This document shows, one piece after another, positions 12,001 through 22,653 of a stretch of DNA of 64,000 nt. How positions within the stretch are numbered: the first letter of the stretch is position 1; each line of letters begins with the position of its first letter. Below the pieces are notes generated by a model. The model did not search any database. It was not told the origin of the DNA and was given only the letters and a program-made list of their open reading frames with translations. Source of the DNA: Pseudisothecium myosuroides. Lineage: Eukaryota; Streptophyta; Bryopsida; Hypnales; Lembophyllaceae. The translations under genes were made by a program, and so were the position numbers. The stretch spans positions 11,842,001-11,906,000 of the forward strand of contig OX637295.1 of NCBI GenBank assembly GCA_951799445.1, given 5' to 3'.

Positions 12001-15000
12001 GACGCTGAATAATGGGGAGCTCGGGTTCATGGGGATCGCGTTTCATCCGGACTTTTTGAACAATGGGAGATTCTTTGTGTCGTATGATTGTGATACGACG
12101 GTGCATGCGGATTGTAAAGGGGTTTGCGGGTGTAGTACGAGTAATCGGTGTAATTTGACGACGGTGGGGTCTGGGGCGTGTCGGTATTCGGCGGTGGTGG
12201 CGGAGTATTCGGTGAATGCAACGGGAATCACGCCGGCTGAGGTATGGTGAATGCAACTGGAGTAACTTGGGTTTAAGGTTTAGGGTTAAGGGTTTAGGAA
12301 TGAATGTTCGACATGCATGGAGTGCTGCTAAGGTTCAAATGGGAGATCGATTGGAGGTGTTAGAAATGGCGCTCATTTTCTCTCCGTTTTCGAATTGGGA
12401 GGAAGATAAGTCTCGGATCACAAAGTGTGAAACATGAGTTTTCGATGTTGAAAATGGTTACGGTAGGGTGCTCTAGTTTCAGGGTTGAAATCTCAGGAGA
12501 GAATGTTCAACATGCATGGAGTGCTGTTAAGGTTTACAGGGGAGATCGATTGGAGGTGTTAGAAATGGTGGGCATTTTAAAATGGTGCTCCTTTTCTCTG
12601 AGTTTTCGAATTGGAGGAAGATGAGTCTCGAATCACAAAGTGTGACTATGTTGAAACATGGTTACGGTAGGGTGCTCTAGTTTCAGCATTGGACCTGATT
12701 CTGCCAGATGTCTCCAGAGAATGTATCTGAGTACGGGATTAGACGATCGCAGTGCACGGACTTACTCTTGTCCACTCAACAGTAGGTGCATGTATTGAGG
12801 ACGAACATTGTTGTTTTCAGATGTTCTCTAGATACATCTGGCGGAATTAGAGCTCCTTACTCAGAGCTGGGTGACAACTTCGTATGTTAGAAGTCGTTGA
12901 AGAATGCGAACCGATTAAAGAATTGCTACTTTGCAACCCAGTGATGGACGATCCATTTTTAGTCATTGAGATTTATTCGTTTTCTTTAGATAGAAAATGA
13001 TACTTCTGTAGTCAGTAGCAAATTCAACAAAAGTAGTTATTATTTCCCAAACAAGTGGCGCCACATGATTGGGGAAGACCTGTGAAAAGATGATATAGAA
13101 ATTCAATTCGGCAAGCAAGACTGCCGAATCGACTTCGGTATTGACAGCCAACCATGGTGAGCGTATGACGAGGGTCTCTTTGGTTGCAGGCACTGCAAGC
13201 GAATCCGCAGGAAATCAGGAGGATCTTCACGTTTGGACTTCCTTACAGCAATCATCATGCGGGAGGCTTGTGGTTTGGACCTGTAGACAAGTTCTTGTAT
13301 TACCCTCTCGGCGATGGAGGCTCGGAGGACGACCCTTGGAACAACGGCCAAAACCTTAACTTGCCGCTCGGGAAGATGATGCGCTTGGATATTGATAACT
13401 TCCCAGGTACTACACACCGAGCTCCAGCTCCGTCTTCAAAGTCTCACCATGTTCATCCAACTAATGTAAAGTGTCCTTTCACCATAAAGAAGGCTCCATT
13501 CACCGTACTGGTGAACTTTGAGCCTTCCCTACAACCACCTAGAATCTTACGCCATCTCAAATTTTGCACATCTATTTTCGTTTGAGCTCAAAAATTAATT
13601 GCAAAAAACGAAATGTTGATAAATTAAGTGTTTTCACACTAAGCACAAGTCATATTGCACCTGTATGGTCAATGGAACCTCTAATGAACGGTTTGGTTAA
13701 TGGGGCCTCTACTTTAACTGCTAGTTTAGAAATTTTAGAATTCACGGGATTTTTGGTGCAAATAGATTCAGGTCTAGACTTTTTATGTTCTCCCGCTTTT
13801 ACGGAAATAGTGTGGCTGTCAGTTTTTCAGCCTTGTGATTCTACCTGATGCATGTGCTGTTGCTTTGGCAGCGAATACAAATGGACTGTTTGGAAACTAC
13901 AGCATCCCACGCGACAATCCCTTCTACGGTGTGAACAACACGCGCGCCGAGATTTGGGCGTACGGGTTGCGGAACCCGTGGCGCTGCAGCTTTGACAGAA
14001 ACGACCCATCCTACTTCTACTGTGCAGATGTTGGCCAGGTCAGACTCTTTAGGGTTTAGAGTCGTATCCCCATCCCCACATTCTTTGAGAGAGCTAGCGC
14101 AGACAGAATCTAGAGGACTAAATATTGGAGAATCGTAAATAGGTATCCAAGCTTTGACAGTCTTGATCTAGTTTGGAAGAGAGACTTGTGCTCAATAACC
14201 GACTATGGGCCATAACTCGGGTCCAGTTCTGTACCAGGTAGCTGCCCTGTTTTTTAAGTACTGGACGTGCTGGTGGTGCCTGCAGGATACGATTGAAGAA
14301 GTAGACTTGATCTCCAGGGGTGGGAACTACGGCTGGCGGGTGTACGAAGGCACCAACGTGTTCCAACCCAATCAGAGTCCCGGGGGCGTCACGGCTGCGA
14401 GCTCCATCAATGCCATCATGCCCATCATCGAGTACAAGCACCCGATTGGCATTTCGATCTGTGGCGGCTACGTCTCCTATTCCAGAGAAGACGCTTGTGT
14501 TTATGGAAAGTGAGTCCACTTTCATCATCACTTCAGTCCTTCTCCATTGCGCTTGCAACCCACTTAAATGGTGTGGTTGAGTCGCTATGGTTGATCATAA
14601 CTCATAACTTATGCTAGTCCTTAACTGCACCTGCAATCCACCATAGAGTTTGATTGAAGTTTGACCGAGTCTTGATGGTGGAGAGCAGGTTAGAAAATTC
14701 ATAAGCATAATGTTATTAGTCCTTAATTGCACTTGCAACCCACTACAGAATTTGGTTACGATGTGGCCGAGTCTCGATGGTTGAGAGGAGGGTTAGAACC
14801 CATAGTGCTAGTCCTTAATTGCGTTTGCCACCCACTACAGAATTTGCTTATGATGTGGCGGAGTCTTAATGGTTGAAAGGAGCATTAGAGCTCATATTTA
14901 TGCTAGTCTGTAGTTGCAGTTGTGCCTTCGTGCATGATTCAGTTACACTGAATGTCGTGAACCCTCTCTTCTTAAGTCCCTCTCCTCTTTCATGAGGACC

Positions 15001-15714
15001 GGTTATGGCTTCTCTAACCTAATTCATCGATGGATTTTAAGAATTTGTTGTTTTCGTTCTTTTATATCAATGTCTGTCCAATTCGTTGATTTTGTTGTTT
15101 TCTAACTATGTCAATTCGTTGCTTTGGTTGGTTTCTCTCAATTTGTTGATTACCGTATGCTGTTTCTCTCGATGTCTGTCAATTCGTTTATTTTCTCTCA
15201 ATGTCTGTTGATTCGTTGCTTTTCTTTGTCTTCCTAACAATGTCCGTCACTTAGTTGTATTCGAACTATATCTTTCCAATGCGTTGCTTCCTAACCATGC
15301 GAGACACGGTGTGGCAGTTACATCTTCGGCGATTTGAACGGAGCCCAATGGTCCGCATACGAGAACCCTCCGAAGAGCGGGCGCTACAACGTCAGCACCC
15401 TGCCATACCAATGCTCGCCCACGACCCCCGTCGCATGCAACAAAGACGGCTCGATGGGCGGGATCATCTCTTACGGCGAGGACGCGAGAGGCGACATCTA
15501 CTTGCTGGGCGTCAACGGCGCCTACCGCATGGTGAGCCCCAGTCAGTGCAACATCACCTGCACGGAGGAGCTTCCCCCAGGCCCGGCTCCGGCTCCGGCG
15601 CCCGGTCCCGAAGCTCCCGCTCCCGCGCCGTCGGATGCGTCCACCCTGTTCGTTATTCTTCGAAACAGCGCCTTCTGTGTAGTACTTGCGTTCTGTGCTT
15701 TCGTTTGGCTCTGA
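9017..15714 (+). CDS. HIPL1-like: HIPL1-like protein (HHIP-like, glucose/sorbosone dehydrogenase domain, GPI-anchored)
   Basis: Seven exons join in frame with GT-AG borders: 9017-9125, 9717-9883, 11465-12241, 13190-13406, 13872-14038, 14286-14509 and 15318-15714, giving 2058 nt and 685 residues, close to Arabidopsis HIPL1. The N-terminus has a signal peptide (hydrophobic run ALVLLFLACSFAIS). A Cys-rich folate-receptor-like domain follows (about residues 45-185; motifs GCCS, ILCSKCDAYSADLYD, GYCDQLWNAC). The six-bladed glucose/sorbosone dehydrogenase-type propeller spans about 205-600 (motifs YLNLVPHPDGSDRVF, GFMGIAFHPDF, GRFFVSYDCD, RRIFTFGLPYSNHHAGG, GDGGSEDDPWN, LRNPWRCSFDR, YCADVGQ, GGNYGWRVYEG). 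The C-terminus has a Pro/Ala-rich spacer and a hydrophobic tail ending FCAFVWL, a typical GPI-anchor signal. So it is a secreted, cell-surface protein; the enzymatic role of plant HIPLs is not established. The start is the first ATG before the signal peptide. Confidence 0.95.
12290..12690 (+). repeat. Tandem duplication in HIPL1-like intron 3
   Basis: Two copies of roughly 200 bp. Each holds CATGCATGGAGTGCTG, then GGAGATCGATTGGAGGTGTT, and both end with GGTTACGGTAGGGTGCTCTA. Noncoding, inside the intron 12242-13189. Confidence 0.85.
12698..12850. repeat. Inverted repeat in HIPL1-like intron 3
   Basis: Imperfect arms of about 26-30 bp (ATTCTGCCAGATGTCTCCAG on the left; ATACATCTGGCGGAATTAG on the right) enclose a loop of about 100 bp. 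It may be a small transposon remnant. Confidence 0.5.
14525..14925 (+). repeat. Tandem array of about 110-bp units in HIPL1-like intron 6
   Basis: Four imperfect units. Each carries AGTCCTTAATTGC-like sequence, then TTGCAACCCAC, then a GAGTCTCGATGGTTGA-like segment. The first unit abuts the exon 6 donor site, so the array starts inside the intron edge. Confidence 0.8.
15060..15300 (+). repeat. Degenerate short tandem repeat before HIPL1-like exon 7
   Basis: Repeated pieces of TCTCTCAATGTCTGTCAATT followed by CGTTGATTTT, about 40-50 bp per unit. The pyrimidine-rich composition suits the approach to the exon 7 acceptor at 15317. Confidence 0.6.
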
Positions 15715-15760
15715 AAAATGCAATTAGTTTCTGTTAAGATAGAGAGAGAGATAGTGATCG

Positions 15761-15766
15761 AATAAA
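15761..15766 (+). terminator. Probable polyadenylation signal of the HIPL1-like gene
   Basis: AATAAA 47 bp after the stop codon. The same signal recurs at 16022-16027 in the second tandem copy of the 3' end. Confidence 0.5.
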
Positions 15767-15865
15767 GCTTGGTCTTGCTGCCCTGAAATTGTACAATACA
15801 TTTTGCAATGAAGACCATATTGATTATGGTATAAAATTCAGACCTGCAAAGGAGTTTCTTTCTGT

Positions 15866-16130
15866 GTCCCATTCTCCAGCGCCTGGTCCCCTCACCCTCC
15901 CCTGCGTTCTCCCTGTCGTTATTTTACGAAACAGGGCCTTGTGTTTAGTCTTTGCGCTTTGTGCTCTTGTTTGGCTCTGAAAATGCAATTAGTTTCTGTT
16001 GAGAGAGAGATCGAGTGATCGAATAAAGCTTGGTCTAACTTATCAGCCCTGAAATTGTACAAAACATTTTGCAAGGAAGACCAAATTGATTACCGTATGA
16101 AACACACAGACCTGCAAGGAAGAGCTTCCT
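15866..16130 (+). pseudogene. Second tandem copy of the HIPL1-like 3' end
   Basis: Direct repeat of the terminal exon and 3' UTR (reference 15590-15865). It retains the Pro-rich region in altered form and a translatable tail close to the GPI signal (VILRNRALCLVFALCALVWL, then a stop at 15980), plus GCAATTAGTTTCTGTT, AATAAAGCTTGGTCT and the CAGACCTGCAA end. There is no splice acceptor or upstream coding sequence, so it is a partial gene copy, although read-through transcripts could include it. Confidence 0.8.
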
Positions 16131-16385
16131 GCACCTACTGTGCCCGGTCCCGAAGTTCCCGCTCCCCGGCCGTCTGATGATTCGTTATTCTTTAAACAGC
16201 GCCTCCTATTTATGTTCTTGTGATATACAGTATACTCTTGTTTGGCTCCGAAATACATGTATGTTCATTTAGTTTCTGTCGCAAGAGAGGACGGTTGAGC
16301 AATCGAAGAAAGCTGCCCTGAAAATGTACAGTACAATACATATTGCAAGAACCATATCAATTACGGTGTAACATTCAGAGTTAAG
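16131..16385 (+). pseudogene. Third tandem copy of the HIPL1-like 3' end (more decayed)
   Basis: Starts with GTGCCCGGTCCCGAAG as in exon 7, then TTCGTTATTCTT, AAACAGCGCCT, a TTTGGCTC block and the 3' UTR block CCCTGAAAATGTACAGTACA. It is more diverged than copy two, with indels that break the tail frame. Confidence 0.75.
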
Positions 16386-16389
16386 CACA

Positions 16390-16946
16390 AGCAAACTCCA
16401 CACCCACTCGCACAGCATGCATCATTGTTGCAGAAAGATGCATTCATTTGAGAACTAGGTTTCTCAAATGATTGTAGATTGAAAAATCCAATGATAAAAT
16501 ATGTCCAAGAAGGACGAGGACGGGAAAGTCCACTGCTGTCACGCCCAAATAAATGTACAATGATGGAAGGCAAGCAAAATTGCTGCAGAAGTGGACATCT
16601 GACCTACTCTCTACAAGTGCTGCTACACTCAGGGTAAGGATTGAATTAAATCCTCAGCCTACACCTAAGTTGCTGCAAATTTCCATAGAAAATATGCTGC
16701 TGGTTTCGGGGAGTCCAGGCAGCCTACCAAAGAATGAAACAATGTGTTTCCAATCAGTGAACTAGGTATGGTACTGTACACTCGAACTCAGTCCTGTTTG
16801 CCTGCAGTACTAGTTGTACTATCTTGCATTAGAGCAATCTCAAAAAAAAACTTAATCTGGCGTCGTGACCGGCTTTCGGCGATGGCCTGGGCTGCGAGGA
16901 GTCGAACTTACTGGAAATCCATGCTTGCGCGAGTTGCCGCCATGAT
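16390..16946. other. Intergenic stretch between convergent genes
   Basis: No supported feature. It holds the downstream flanks of the HIPL1-like gene (+) and the ORF at 16947 (-). An open frame at 16553-16765 (+) has no recognisable content. Confidence 0.45.
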
Positions 16947-17402
16947 TCACTGCACGAAGCCTAGACGCATGCCCGCGAGCTGGAAGAATTGATACATTCG
17001 AAGTGCTTCCCTATGAGACGCAAGATTCGGGTAGGGCCTCCATCGTGCTTCCCATTTGACATCGTCTTCTGCAATTTCGGCCTCAACTCGTAAGTGCCTG
17101 TAGCAAGTCGACTTGCTCACCAGTCTCTGCCCTTTACAAAGCTTGCACACGCACAACACCTTCTGGTTGCCGCCACTTGGTGCCCCTTTAGCAATGACGA
17201 CCCCGCGGGCTTTCAAGTTGTAAGATCTTCTCGGCCGGGACGCTTGCACGGGAGGCGACGACCATTCCGCGGGTTTCGATGTTGCCTCCCCCCGAGCAGC
17301 ACTGAAGTTGCTTCTACGAATTTGACTGCTGCAATAACGGCTGTCGGCGGAACTGGACGAGTCGCTCGCCGCCGTAGTCACAAGAGACGATTCCGAAGAC
17401 AT
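16947..17402 (-). CDS. Unknown protein with a Cys/His cluster
   Basis: A 151-codon ORF in a GC-richer island, downstream of and convergent with the HIPL1-like gene. The N-terminal half is Ser-rich and low in complexity. The middle is basic (PRRSYNLKARGVV). A compact cluster CVCKLCKGQRLVSKSTCYRH follows at about residues 84-103, and the C-terminus is rich in Trp and aromatic residues (VKWEARWRPYP, MYQFFQLAGMRLGF). The spacing C-x2-C-...-H resembles zinc-binding knuckles found in transposase-derived plant proteins, but I cannot name a family. It may be one exon of a longer gene, since a GT-like site lies just before the stop. The reading frame could also be fortuitous. Confidence 0.45.
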   Translation of the reverse strand: MSSESSLVTTAASDSSSSADSRYCSSQIRRSNFSAARGEATSKPAEWSSPPVQASRPRRSYNLKARGVVIAKGAPSGGNQKVLCVCKLCKGQRLVSKSTCYRHLRVEAEIAEDDVKWEARWRPYPNLASHREALRMYQFFQLAGMRLGFVQ

Positions 17403-18730
17403 CGTGAAGGCCTGTCACTTAATTGTCGTTCTCTATTGGAAAAGGCTGATCCGAATGCTCGACGCAATGTAGGAGGAAGAAAAGGATCCGAAAAAAAGAT
17501 CCCCGAGCGCTGGCAGCACAAGAGCAATGCAACAAAGGAAACGTGCAGCTCTTCCACAAGCGATTCAAATCTCTTACGAGACAATACTAGTGCTGGAGGA
17601 AAGACTTGACAAGAACATACAGCAACTAACGCTCAAATATCAAAAGCCCGCGATGTGGCACGTTTCTTTCTGCTCGTCTTCTGAGACGACCGCAAGATTA
17701 CTAGACTATCAATTGAAAGTTCCTGTCTCCGTCAATTAGCACGCTTTTGACAATGTCACAGGACGAGAAAAGAGGGGAAAAAAACGGAGCTATCTAAATC
17801 TCTGAAAGCACAAGAGCAATGCTGCAAATTAATAAAGGAGCAACTTCTCGCACACAGACGTTCAATCTTCTAAAATAACAACACAAAACGATGGAGAAAA
17901 GGCTTGATTAGAACGCCAATATTTAACAATTGACGCTCAAATATCAAAAGCACGCGATGGCAAGTTTTCTCCTCTAACGACCGCAATGAAACTTTCTAGG
18001 CCGCTATCACTTGGAAGTTCCGCTCAGTCAACTAAACACTCTTGATTGGAGTCTTAAGAGGTCGATCCAATGTGTCTCAGTAATGTCAAATACAGAACGA
18101 AAACAGAACTATCAAGCCTCGGAACAATCTAACAACTACCGCTCAAATATCAAAAGCACGCGCGCAACACCACACGCTTCTCTTCGATCTTCATCAGAGT
18201 TAACCGTCCAACAGCTAATCCAAGCTTCCAATTCGAAAGTTAATCAAAACGCTCTCAGTCAGTCAATCAAATCACGCTCGTCTCAAGACTCTCCAAAACA
18301 CAGCTCCAAACGCAATTCAACGACCGTCTTAATTTTCCTCGCCACAAGCTCGCGCGCTTCGCTCGGCAACCGTTCAACGACGAACAAGACTCTGATCGAG
18401 AAATAGCTAAGTCAGAGACCACTTCCAAACGGTCGCACAATCGCTCCCTGCTTTGTGGAATTCGAAACCGTTCAATTGCAAACTCCTCCCCCGAAGTGCG
18501 CTTTCATAATCGGTCCGAAAGCTTGAGGACGGAGGGAGGATTTGATGCTGCGGCGTCGGCGGTGATCGGGGGACGATCGGGCAAGGCGGGCCACTAGGCC
18601 CACTAAGCTTCACTACTGTACTAAACTGTACAGTACTGTACAGTAGAGACTGTTGTTGACGACGAAGACGAAGCGAAGGAGAGCTCGAGACGGACGGACG
18701 CGCCTTCTGTTCAGTGTTGTGGTGGGACAA
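17403..18730. other. GC-richer region with three degenerate direct repeats
   Basis: ACGCTCAAATATCAAAAGC-type blocks occur near 17630, 17932 and 18140, followed by CACGCGATGG-like sequence. An upstream block (AAGAGCAATGC and GAGGAAAGACTTGA-like) is repeated near 17520-17610 and 17810-17910, giving a unit of about 300 bp. This is upstream of the minus-strand ORF at 16947 and could be its promoter or leader. Open frames within it are not convincing. Confidence 0.5.
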
Positions 18731-19259
18731 TAATGGTGAGAATAAGTTACAAAATCATTTCCTATTCATAGCTTCGTTGGACGTGTTGTCCATAATTAGT
18801 TCTCTGCGAAGGCTGAGTGAGGACTGAGGAACTGAGGATATGTTCATGTCCTCCATTCCATTTAGGCTCGCTTCCGTACATGAATATTAGGCTTAAATAA
18901 TGGATGGTAACTTAATTAACGTTAATCGTGCTGTGGTAATGCTGTTGTTTTTCTAAATTTTCCAGCGTACCTTGTGACACTACCTGATGCATAATAATAC
19001 TGTTGGTTTGCTTGATTTTAGGGACCTGCAGTCAACCTGGGGAGAAAGGAAAACAAAGCACCAATGACTGGAATATTTAGGATTGACTCTTACAAAGAAG
19101 CACTCAAAACCAGCAATGTACCCAATTTCTAGACATGGTAGTCATTCTAAAATGTAAATCTAGGTAAACAACAGATCATTGCTTATCATTTTGGTCAATA
19201 AACATTAAGCTATCTATGGTCTACCTATATTTAGGTTCTGAAATGACTATCATCCACAA

Positions 19260-19801
19260 TTGGGTACACTGTTGGGTTCCGGTGCTTCTCCCTTATTTCA
19301 TGTAAAGGCTTATTTTGGGTATAAAGGCTTGCAAGTAGGTTCAGTCACATGCCCTTCAGTTGTCTACCCAGCATCTGAGGACATGTGGCCACTTTCCAGA
19401 TTGTTCCATTATATTCTTCATATTGTTGACGTGAACCCCTACATGGCTGACGCAGACGGAAAGCAAGCACCCCGGATTGACGTTCAGTTGTAAGTTAACT
19501 TCCATGAAAGTTTTCAACCCCGAATTGGGGGAATCTTCAGCAAAAAACCATATGTTGTGTGCAGCAGTACCCAATTGGGAAGTTGATTCCTAATGTGGAT
19601 CAACTCCACCTACTGCATCAGGGCCCCTCACAAATTAAAGTGGTGCTTCTGTTCCATGAAAATACACCCCAATCTGGAGCTTTCAACCCTGTGGATGGAA
19701 ATTTTATTGACATTGGCATTGAAATGAAATGTTGGAAAGAAGAGAATGAGGAGGAAACAATGGAGGAAAATTTAGTCAAAAAGAACAGTCCATGCAGCTG
19801 A
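19260..19801 (+). pseudogene. Two possible exons of an unrecognised gene
   Basis: 19260-19493 encodes 77 residues (pieces such as VTCPSVVYPASEDMWPLSRL and VNPYMADADGKQAPRIDV). It ends at a good donor-like GTAAGTTAAC. After a candidate acceptor near 19561-19566, an open frame runs to 19801 (LIPNVDQLHLLHQGPSQ, HENTPQSGAFNPVDGNF, acidic tail). The composition looks protein-like in both parts, but the donor and acceptor phases do not match cleanly, so this may be a captured or decayed fragment. I do not recognise the family. Confidence 0.35.
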
Positions 19802-20345
19802 AATGGTTTTATGTTGAACTGGAAACAGTATTGACCCAAAATTATGTCAGTTTTCAGTCAGTACTGTCAGTCCTGGGACTGGGATGATCACTCTTTAACC
19901 CTTAACCCTAAAAAGAACATTCTATGCTGAAATGCTTTTTTTAGAACTGAAAAACAGTAAGGTAAAAGCACAGGCTCTAAAATCGCCCACCCTATTCAAA
20001 TGTATACTGTTTGTACATGTAACTATTTTATAGCCTTCAGCGATGTACAAATAGTGTACATTTTAGGGGGTGGGCGATTTTAGAGCCCTATGCCACTTCA
20101 ACTTCAAAATTTCATAACTAATTCCAGAAAGCTCCAAAAAAATATGAAACGACTTGGGTTAGATGCCAATTCCTCTTGTCTTTCAAGGAAAATTTACTGA
20201 AAAATATTTTGAGACGTTTGACCTCCCCAAAATTCAGTTTCAGCTCTTAGATGTACGATTTCTGAACCTGTTACCTTACTGACACAAAATTACATCAGTT
20301 TTCAGGAAATACTGTCATGGAATGATCATTCCTTGAGCCTTGACC
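19800..20345 (+). repeat. Local tandem duplication, second half split by a MITE
   Basis: About 130 bp at 19785-19915 (AAAAAGAACAGTCCATGC, ACTGGAAACAGTATTGAC, ATGTCAGTTTTCAGTCAG, GATCACTCTTTAACCC) is repeated from about 19911 as AAAAAGAACATTCTATGC to GATCATTCCTTGAGCC. The second copy is interrupted at the AACAG/TA site by the element at 19957-20280, so the first copy acts as the empty site. Confidence 0.75.
19957..20280. mobile_element. TAAGGT-family MITE, copy 2
   Basis: Ends TAAGGTAAAAGCACAGG and CCTGTTACCTTA. It contains an internal inverted repeat (CTAAAATCGCCCACC near 19980 against GGTGGGCGATTTTAG near 20070). The empty site in the neighbouring duplicate implies that TA was duplicated and that the element proper begins with AGGT. 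Confidence 0.75.
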
Positions 20346-21277
20346 CGTAGAGTTCCTTAACTAGGTTTTCAACAAAAACGCTCCAAAACTGCCATTTCTA
20401 GTACAAGTACCATATTTTAGAATAAAAACATTTTTGGACTCATGTAACCGTAGGATCTTGTAATACACTAGTTTGAGAAGATGTGGAAAAAATTTCAGAA
20501 ATTTCTACCGTGTAGATTTCAAGATATTAGCATTTGAATTGACAAGTATTCTTTTTATTTGCCCTACAAAAAACAGGGCAGGTGCACTTCACAAGCTCAC
20601 ATTTGTATGAAAACATGTCCAAAATGGTGGTGCTTCTTTGGATTCATTCTTCAAGGCTAGTTGGCTACATGCTTGAAAAATTTCAGATCATTTAGAATTG
20701 TACAACATATAAGAAAAAAATTGTAAGTAGAAAGAAAGAAATAATGGTTCAAAAGATAAAATTGTTGAAAATTTAGTTATGGAATTAAAAAAATGCCAAT
20801 CCCAATGGTTGCAATGTTGTAATAAACAATCTGTATCCTATGATTTTATTTTTTTCAAGAAATATTGAAAATTGAGTAAATTAAAGGACTTTGAAATTTA
20901 TTTCAGAGTAGAGAATCCATAACTACCCGCAAGCCAAAACTCCTCATAACTTTCATCTCATTGATCAATAGAATAATTCAAAGCTTTCCATGTATATATG
21001 AATCTAGGAAACCAATTTCAAATTTTTGTTTTTGGAAAAAGTGATTTTTTTTTAAAATTGACCAGAGTGTCCGTCTTAGGAAAAAAAACTACATATCATA
21101 CAATAACTTTTTAACCATGTAGTCAAAAGTTATGAAAATTGTTGGACCTTAAAGAAAAACCTCATCCCCATATTGTGTGAAAATTTCAAAGAAAAAAGAT
21201 AAAAAAATTCCATTTGTAGTGAGCTGCCTGAAATTGGTATGTTGCCAAAAAATGAAGCTTGGTCTTTTCGGGGTTAA
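20340..21277 (-). mobile_element. TTAA-family element, reverse orientation
   Basis: A 938-bp relative of the element at 27787-28717, lying in the opposite orientation. It shares CATGTAACCGTAGGATCTTG, TTTCTAGTACAAGTACCATA, AACTCCTCATAACTTT and AACATACCAATTT-type blocks. The right end GGGGTTAA is at 21270-21277; the left end has drifted to TTGACCC. Confidence 0.75.
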
Positions 21278-21804
21278 AAGGACATTGCAAGCCCCAAGGG
21301 CATTTTGAAAGTCAAAACCTGAATTTTTCACATAGTTCCTGATTTTAAATGTTTTCGAACTTACCTAAAAAAATGTAGCTCCAATAATCTACTTTTTACT
21401 CCATTTAAATTTTTTTCAAAATTATTAAAATTTTAATTTTTGTGACACTTTGAAGATAGCATCTACAAAGCTCAAAATACACCACTATTAAACCTTTTTT
21501 CCATTGAATTTCTTTTGGTGTACATCAATTTCACCATGATGTTTAACACTTTTATTTTCATTTTTCTTCTCAAAAGTCATATTATTTTAAGCATTTATGT
21601 AATTACTATGATTTTTATAAAGAAATATCTTTACAAAATCATATAATATCTAATTTGATGTCTTTGATTATGAAAAAATGAGATTAACTTTTAGACATGT
21701 ATTACTAAATGTATAAAACATCTAAATTTTGAAATGTGTGTTTTAATGTGGAAATCTAATGAAGTCTGACCAGGTCCGGATACAAAATGTCCTTCAAGGA
21801 TTAA
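21274..21804. mobile_element. Possible second TTAA-bounded element sharing a border
   Basis: Starts at the same TTAA that ends the previous element (TTAAAAGGACATTGCAAGCC) and closes with TGTCCTTCAAGGATTAA at 21804. The ends pair imperfectly as AAAGGACATT / AATGTCC-like. Interior unrelated to the main subfamily. Confidence 0.4.
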
Positions 21805-22653
21805 AGGACATTTTGTGCCCTCCAGTTAAGCCTTTTGCCTTCGGAATAACTGAAAGTGCGGGAGCATCTGTCATTGGCCCTTTGAAAAATGGGGTGCTTT
21901 ATTTCCCTACTTCCTTCTAGTAGGCATTGAGTGTGCTTATTCTTGATTCAATTTTTGATTTCTAGAAGGAATGGTTGTGATCAGCAAGTCTAGAGGTTGT
22001 CCCGCTTGTTTTCATTAGAGAAAAAATGAGCTCTTGGGTGGGCCGTTAGGCATTGACAATCCAAGCTATTGTTAGTAAAGTAGGGTTCTTAGCGAATATG
22101 TCAAATTTATATTGTCAACTTGTATGGATTTTGTGAAAGAAGTCAGACTTCATTCTCCTACGTTCGGGCCATTATCTTTATTGAGGAGCTTTTTCTGCAT
22201 GCAAAGGTGCAATTAGAATGGATCCATAGTCTCCAAATACTTCAATCCAATCTTGAATGAGAAATCTATGGAGACCACCTTGAAAAGCCATGCCTACTAG
22301 GAGCCTCATTGGACAATGGGCTCCCACAATTAAGCTATTTTTTTAATGTAAATACACAATTAATCCTTAAACGCCTAAAGTATTATTTTGGATCATTTAG
22401 GGTTTAAAATCAACTTCTTGTATAGAATGAATGTCAAATACTTTGAAATAGACTAAGATTTATATAATTGTTTTGTTTTTCTCTAGTTTCATTATAACTT
22501 TGAATCATGGAAAAATGACCAGTATCAGGTGTGGTATGAGTTCAAATTTTCTTAATTCAATCATCCTTACTTGTAAGTAATAAATTCCTATATTTTTCAC
22601 AAGGTCAAAACTTGGAGTTCAGTATGACCTTGCAATAAATGCTAGGGTCCTTT

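Noticed and set aside
15247..15723. 158- and 160-codon ORFs on both strands over the last HIPL1-like exon
   Set aside because: They are shadow frames of the GC-rich exon 7; the true frame is fixed by the signature and phase of the upstream exons.
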